Assembly: GCA_020793555.1 (NCBI GenBank)
Contig: DQIO01000207.1
Span: forward strand, 1-7,234
Direction of reading: 5' to 3'
Length of the DNA stretch: 7,234 nucleotides
Source: Methanosarcinaceae archaeon
Lineage (GTDB): Archaea > Halobacteriota > Methanosarcinia > Methanosarcinales > Methanosarcinaceae
Shown: positions 5,795 through 7,234 of the stretch, piece by piece
Layout: every line of letters begins with the position of its first letter
Numbering within the stretch: the stretch's first letter is position 1
Program-made: the position numbers and the translations under genes
The notes under the pieces: model-generated
The model's database searches: none
Told to the model about the DNA's origin: nothing
The model's input: the letters and a program-made list of their open reading frames with translations, nothing else

Positions 5795-6862
5795 CTATTT
5801 TGATCCGGAAGCCTGACGTTTGAAGATTATCAAACTGCTTGAGTGTGTGACATCGAACTGATGCCCGTTCGCTTCAAATATATTAGAGAAATATTCAATT
5901 AATTTGATAATCGTATTTTCATCCTTATAATCATGCTGGATCTTCACAGATTCATTATCAGGTTCCAACTGTATTTCAATGTTGTTTACGATCTGTGATA
6001 CTGTGAAAAACCTTTTGAATAACACCAGCAGTTCGGAAAGTGGAATATCCGCGATAGGGTGATTTGTAATTGTTTCGAACATTGCGACACCATCAGGCAC
6101 ATTACCTGCTGCAATGGACTTAAACTGATTCATTGGGATGGCAACCATATTGTATCCTGTTATTTTGTAAGCGGTTACAAGTTTATTCCAAAATTCCGGT
6201 TTATCATGAAGTTCCCCATAAACCAGATCAAAATATCCAAGATGCTTTTTTATCCCCGGAGGCACTTCCCCGGATACAAATGATGCTCTTTTGAAGTCAA
6301 TTCTTATTGATTTTGACCTTCGATAAAGACCATCAATGTCCAGTTGTTTCCATTTTGCAACGAACAATGCAACGTGTTCTGCAAAAAAATCCCTAAAGTA
6401 TGAGTCACCATTTGAAAACATAATTGTTGCAGTATCCGGATCAATAGGATCCATGCAAAATATTGATACTTCTATGCCCCATCTGAATTTTTGACTTAGA
6501 TCATTGAGATATGCATCAAGTTCCATCATTGTCTGGATTGAAAACTGATTTATGAGTTCGTCAACAAGTATCCCATCTACGAGGCGTCCACTACTGTTCT
6601 TTAGCAGCCACTTGAGTACCATACGGTTTATTATGATGTGTTCCCCACTTTCAACCAGTTCATCAAATTCAGTAGGAGAAGAATGTGGAGTATTCAAAAA
6701 GTCAATGGATTGTTCAATGGTTTTATAATTTTGCAATGCAACGTCAGTTAGTTCAATCGTATCACGTATTGCTGCACTTAAATTACCTCCATTTTCATCC
6801 AGAAGTGGCTGTAATTTTTTTAAGTATTTTTCATCCAGTGATATGTTTTTTCTAATTAACAT
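5795..6862 (-). CDS. Ribbon-helix-helix (CopG/MetJ-type) DNA-binding protein with a long C-terminal domain
   Basis: The 355-residue product starts with MLIRKNISLDEKYLKKLQPL and continues through ENGGNLSAAIRDTIELTD (23-40): one strand and two helices, the pattern of a ribbon-helix-helix domain that binds DNA as a dimer. Residues about 45-355 are mixed alpha/beta, with stretches such as RMVLKWLLKNSSGRLVDGIL (80-99) and SVKIQHDYKDENTIIKLIEY (305-324), and match no domain I can name; they could be a ligand-binding or multimer-forming part. Simple RHH regulators are about 45-130 residues, so this is unusually long. The ATG at 6862 has GGAG at 6873-6876, 10 nt upstream. TAGTAGTA motifs overlap its presumed promoter, which suggests self-repression. 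Its 3' end converges on the methyltransferase gene with 43 bp between. Confidence 0.75.
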   Translation of the reverse strand: MLIRKNISLDEKYLKKLQPLLDENGGNLSAAIRDTIELTDVALQNYKTIEQSIDFLNTPHSSPTEFDELVESGEHIIINRMVLKWLLKNSSGRLVDGILVDELINQFSIQTMMELDAYLNDLSQKFRWGIEVSIFCMDPIDPDTATIMFSNGDSYFRDFFAEHVALFVAKWKQLDIDGLYRRSKSIRIDFKRASFVSGEVPPGIKKHLGYFDLVYGELHDKPEFWNKLVTAYKITGYNMVAIPMNQFKSIAAGNVPDGVAMFETITNHPIADIPLSELLVLFKRFFTVSQIVNNIEIQLEPDNESVKIQHDYKDENTIIKLIEYFSNIFEANGHQFDVTHSSSLIIFKRQASGSK

Positions 6863-6876
6863 TGCAATCCAGCTCC

Positions 6877-6925
6877 ATACTATTTTAGTAGTATTTTGTG
6901 TATTTAGTAGTAATATGGTGCTACT
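6877..6925 (-). promoter_or_regulatory. Promoter/operator region of the RHH gene with repeated TAGTAGTA motifs
   Basis: Contains the inverted repeat ATACTA-N6-TAGTAT (6877-6894), the 10-bp direct repeat TTTAGTAGTA at 6884-6893 and 6903-6912 (19 bp apart), and a second inverted pair AGTAG (6906-6910) with CTACT (6921-6925). On the minus strand the sequence includes TACTAAAATAG and TACTACTAAATA, either of which could be the TATA box for the start at 6862. A repressor bound here would block transcription factor binding. That the RHH protein is the ligand is inferred from position. Confidence 0.5.
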
Positions 6926-7234
6926 TGGTATTAGACGTTTTCACATATAATTAGCATTAAATATTATATTTCACGCATCTAAATACGGTTTAAATCTTAT
7001 TTAAGTGATGATATATAGTTATATTAAATTTTAGTCATTTGAAATGGAGTGGTATACTAACAAAGTAATGTGATCTCTTAATTAGTAGTAGTATTTTATT
7101 CACACCATCATATATATTGATGCTACTACATATATAATAAATGCACAATATATATTATGTTTGATATGGGGGCATGTTAAACAAGCGGGTAGAGGAGTGG
7201 GGATTATTCTTTTAATAATTTATTGTGTGCGTGA
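6926..7234. other. AT-rich intergenic stretch at the right edge with no gene seen
   Basis: No open frame longer than about a dozen codons has protein-like character; for example, ATG at about 7174 stops after 13 codons. The stretch holds several TATATA runs (near 7110-7117 and 7130-7138) and the TAGTAG cluster at 7082-7129. A weak inverted repeat, ATTATT and AATAAT around CTTTT, lies near 7203-7219. It probably is the upstream region of a gene beyond the window. Confidence 0.4.
7082..7129. repeat. Second TAGTAG repeat cluster, possible operator for a neighbouring gene
   Basis: TTAGTAGTAGTA at 7082-7093 and the opposite-strand CTACTAC at 7123-7129 face each other across a TATATAT core. TAGTAGTATTTT occurs both here (7086-7097) and in the operator next to the RHH gene (6886-6897), exactly 200 bp apart. 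This indicates a shared recognition element rather than chance AT-richness. Confidence 0.45.

Overview
The window looks like a stretch of a methanogen-type archaeal chromosome, most likely from the Methanosarcinales or their ANME relatives. The evidence is a eukaryote/archaea-type polyprenyl-phosphate GlcNAc-1-phosphate transferase, a PEF-CTERM-like protein-sorting tail, AT-rich TATA-box promoters with short or absent leaders, and a ribbon-helix-helix regulator and a zinc-ribbon methyltransferase of the kind seen in methanogens. No rRNA, tRNA, CRISPR array or intact transposase gene was seen. The lineage is an inference from protein style, not from a marker gene.

Layout. Positions 214-1194 (minus) hold an intact multi-spanning membrane GlcNAc-phosphate transferase with its own palindromic TATA region. 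Positions 1345-3448 hold only broken genes. First comes a minus-strand membrane hydrolase of the YdjM/DUF457 type, carrying two in-frame stops near its start and an apparent 149-bp insertion flanked by an 8-bp direct repeat (AAAAAATC). Removing one repeat plus the insert (157 bp) rejoins the frame and gives a 173-codon gene. Next is a 40-codon plus-strand remnant that looks like the C-terminal PEF-CTERM anchor of a lost surface protein. Last is the C-terminal third of a large plus-strand AAA/ABC-type ATPase (AAA_13/RloC-like, usually linked to phage defence), with two frameshifts, an amber codon and a damaged Walker B/D-loop. This ATPase block is visibly richer in GC than its surroundings.

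Positions 3664-6862 hold four intact genes: a small carboxymuconolactone-decarboxylase-family protein without the CxxC pair (plus), an unnamed 188-residue protein with a possible glutamine-amidotransferase-like fold (minus), a cysteine-rich SAM-dependent methyltransferase (plus), and a ribbon-helix-helix protein with a long C-terminal region of unknown function (minus). The second and third are divergently transcribed from what looks like a single TATA element placed about 25 bp from both start codons, suggesting coupled, leaderless expression. The ribbon-helix-helix gene is preceded by clustered TAGTAGTA motifs that overlap its likely promoter, as expected for self-regulation. A further TAGTAG cluster near the right edge may serve a gene outside the window.

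The most notable results are the reconstruction of the interrupted hydrolase gene, the row of decayed genes, the symmetric divergent promoter, and the repeat cluster upstream of the regulator.
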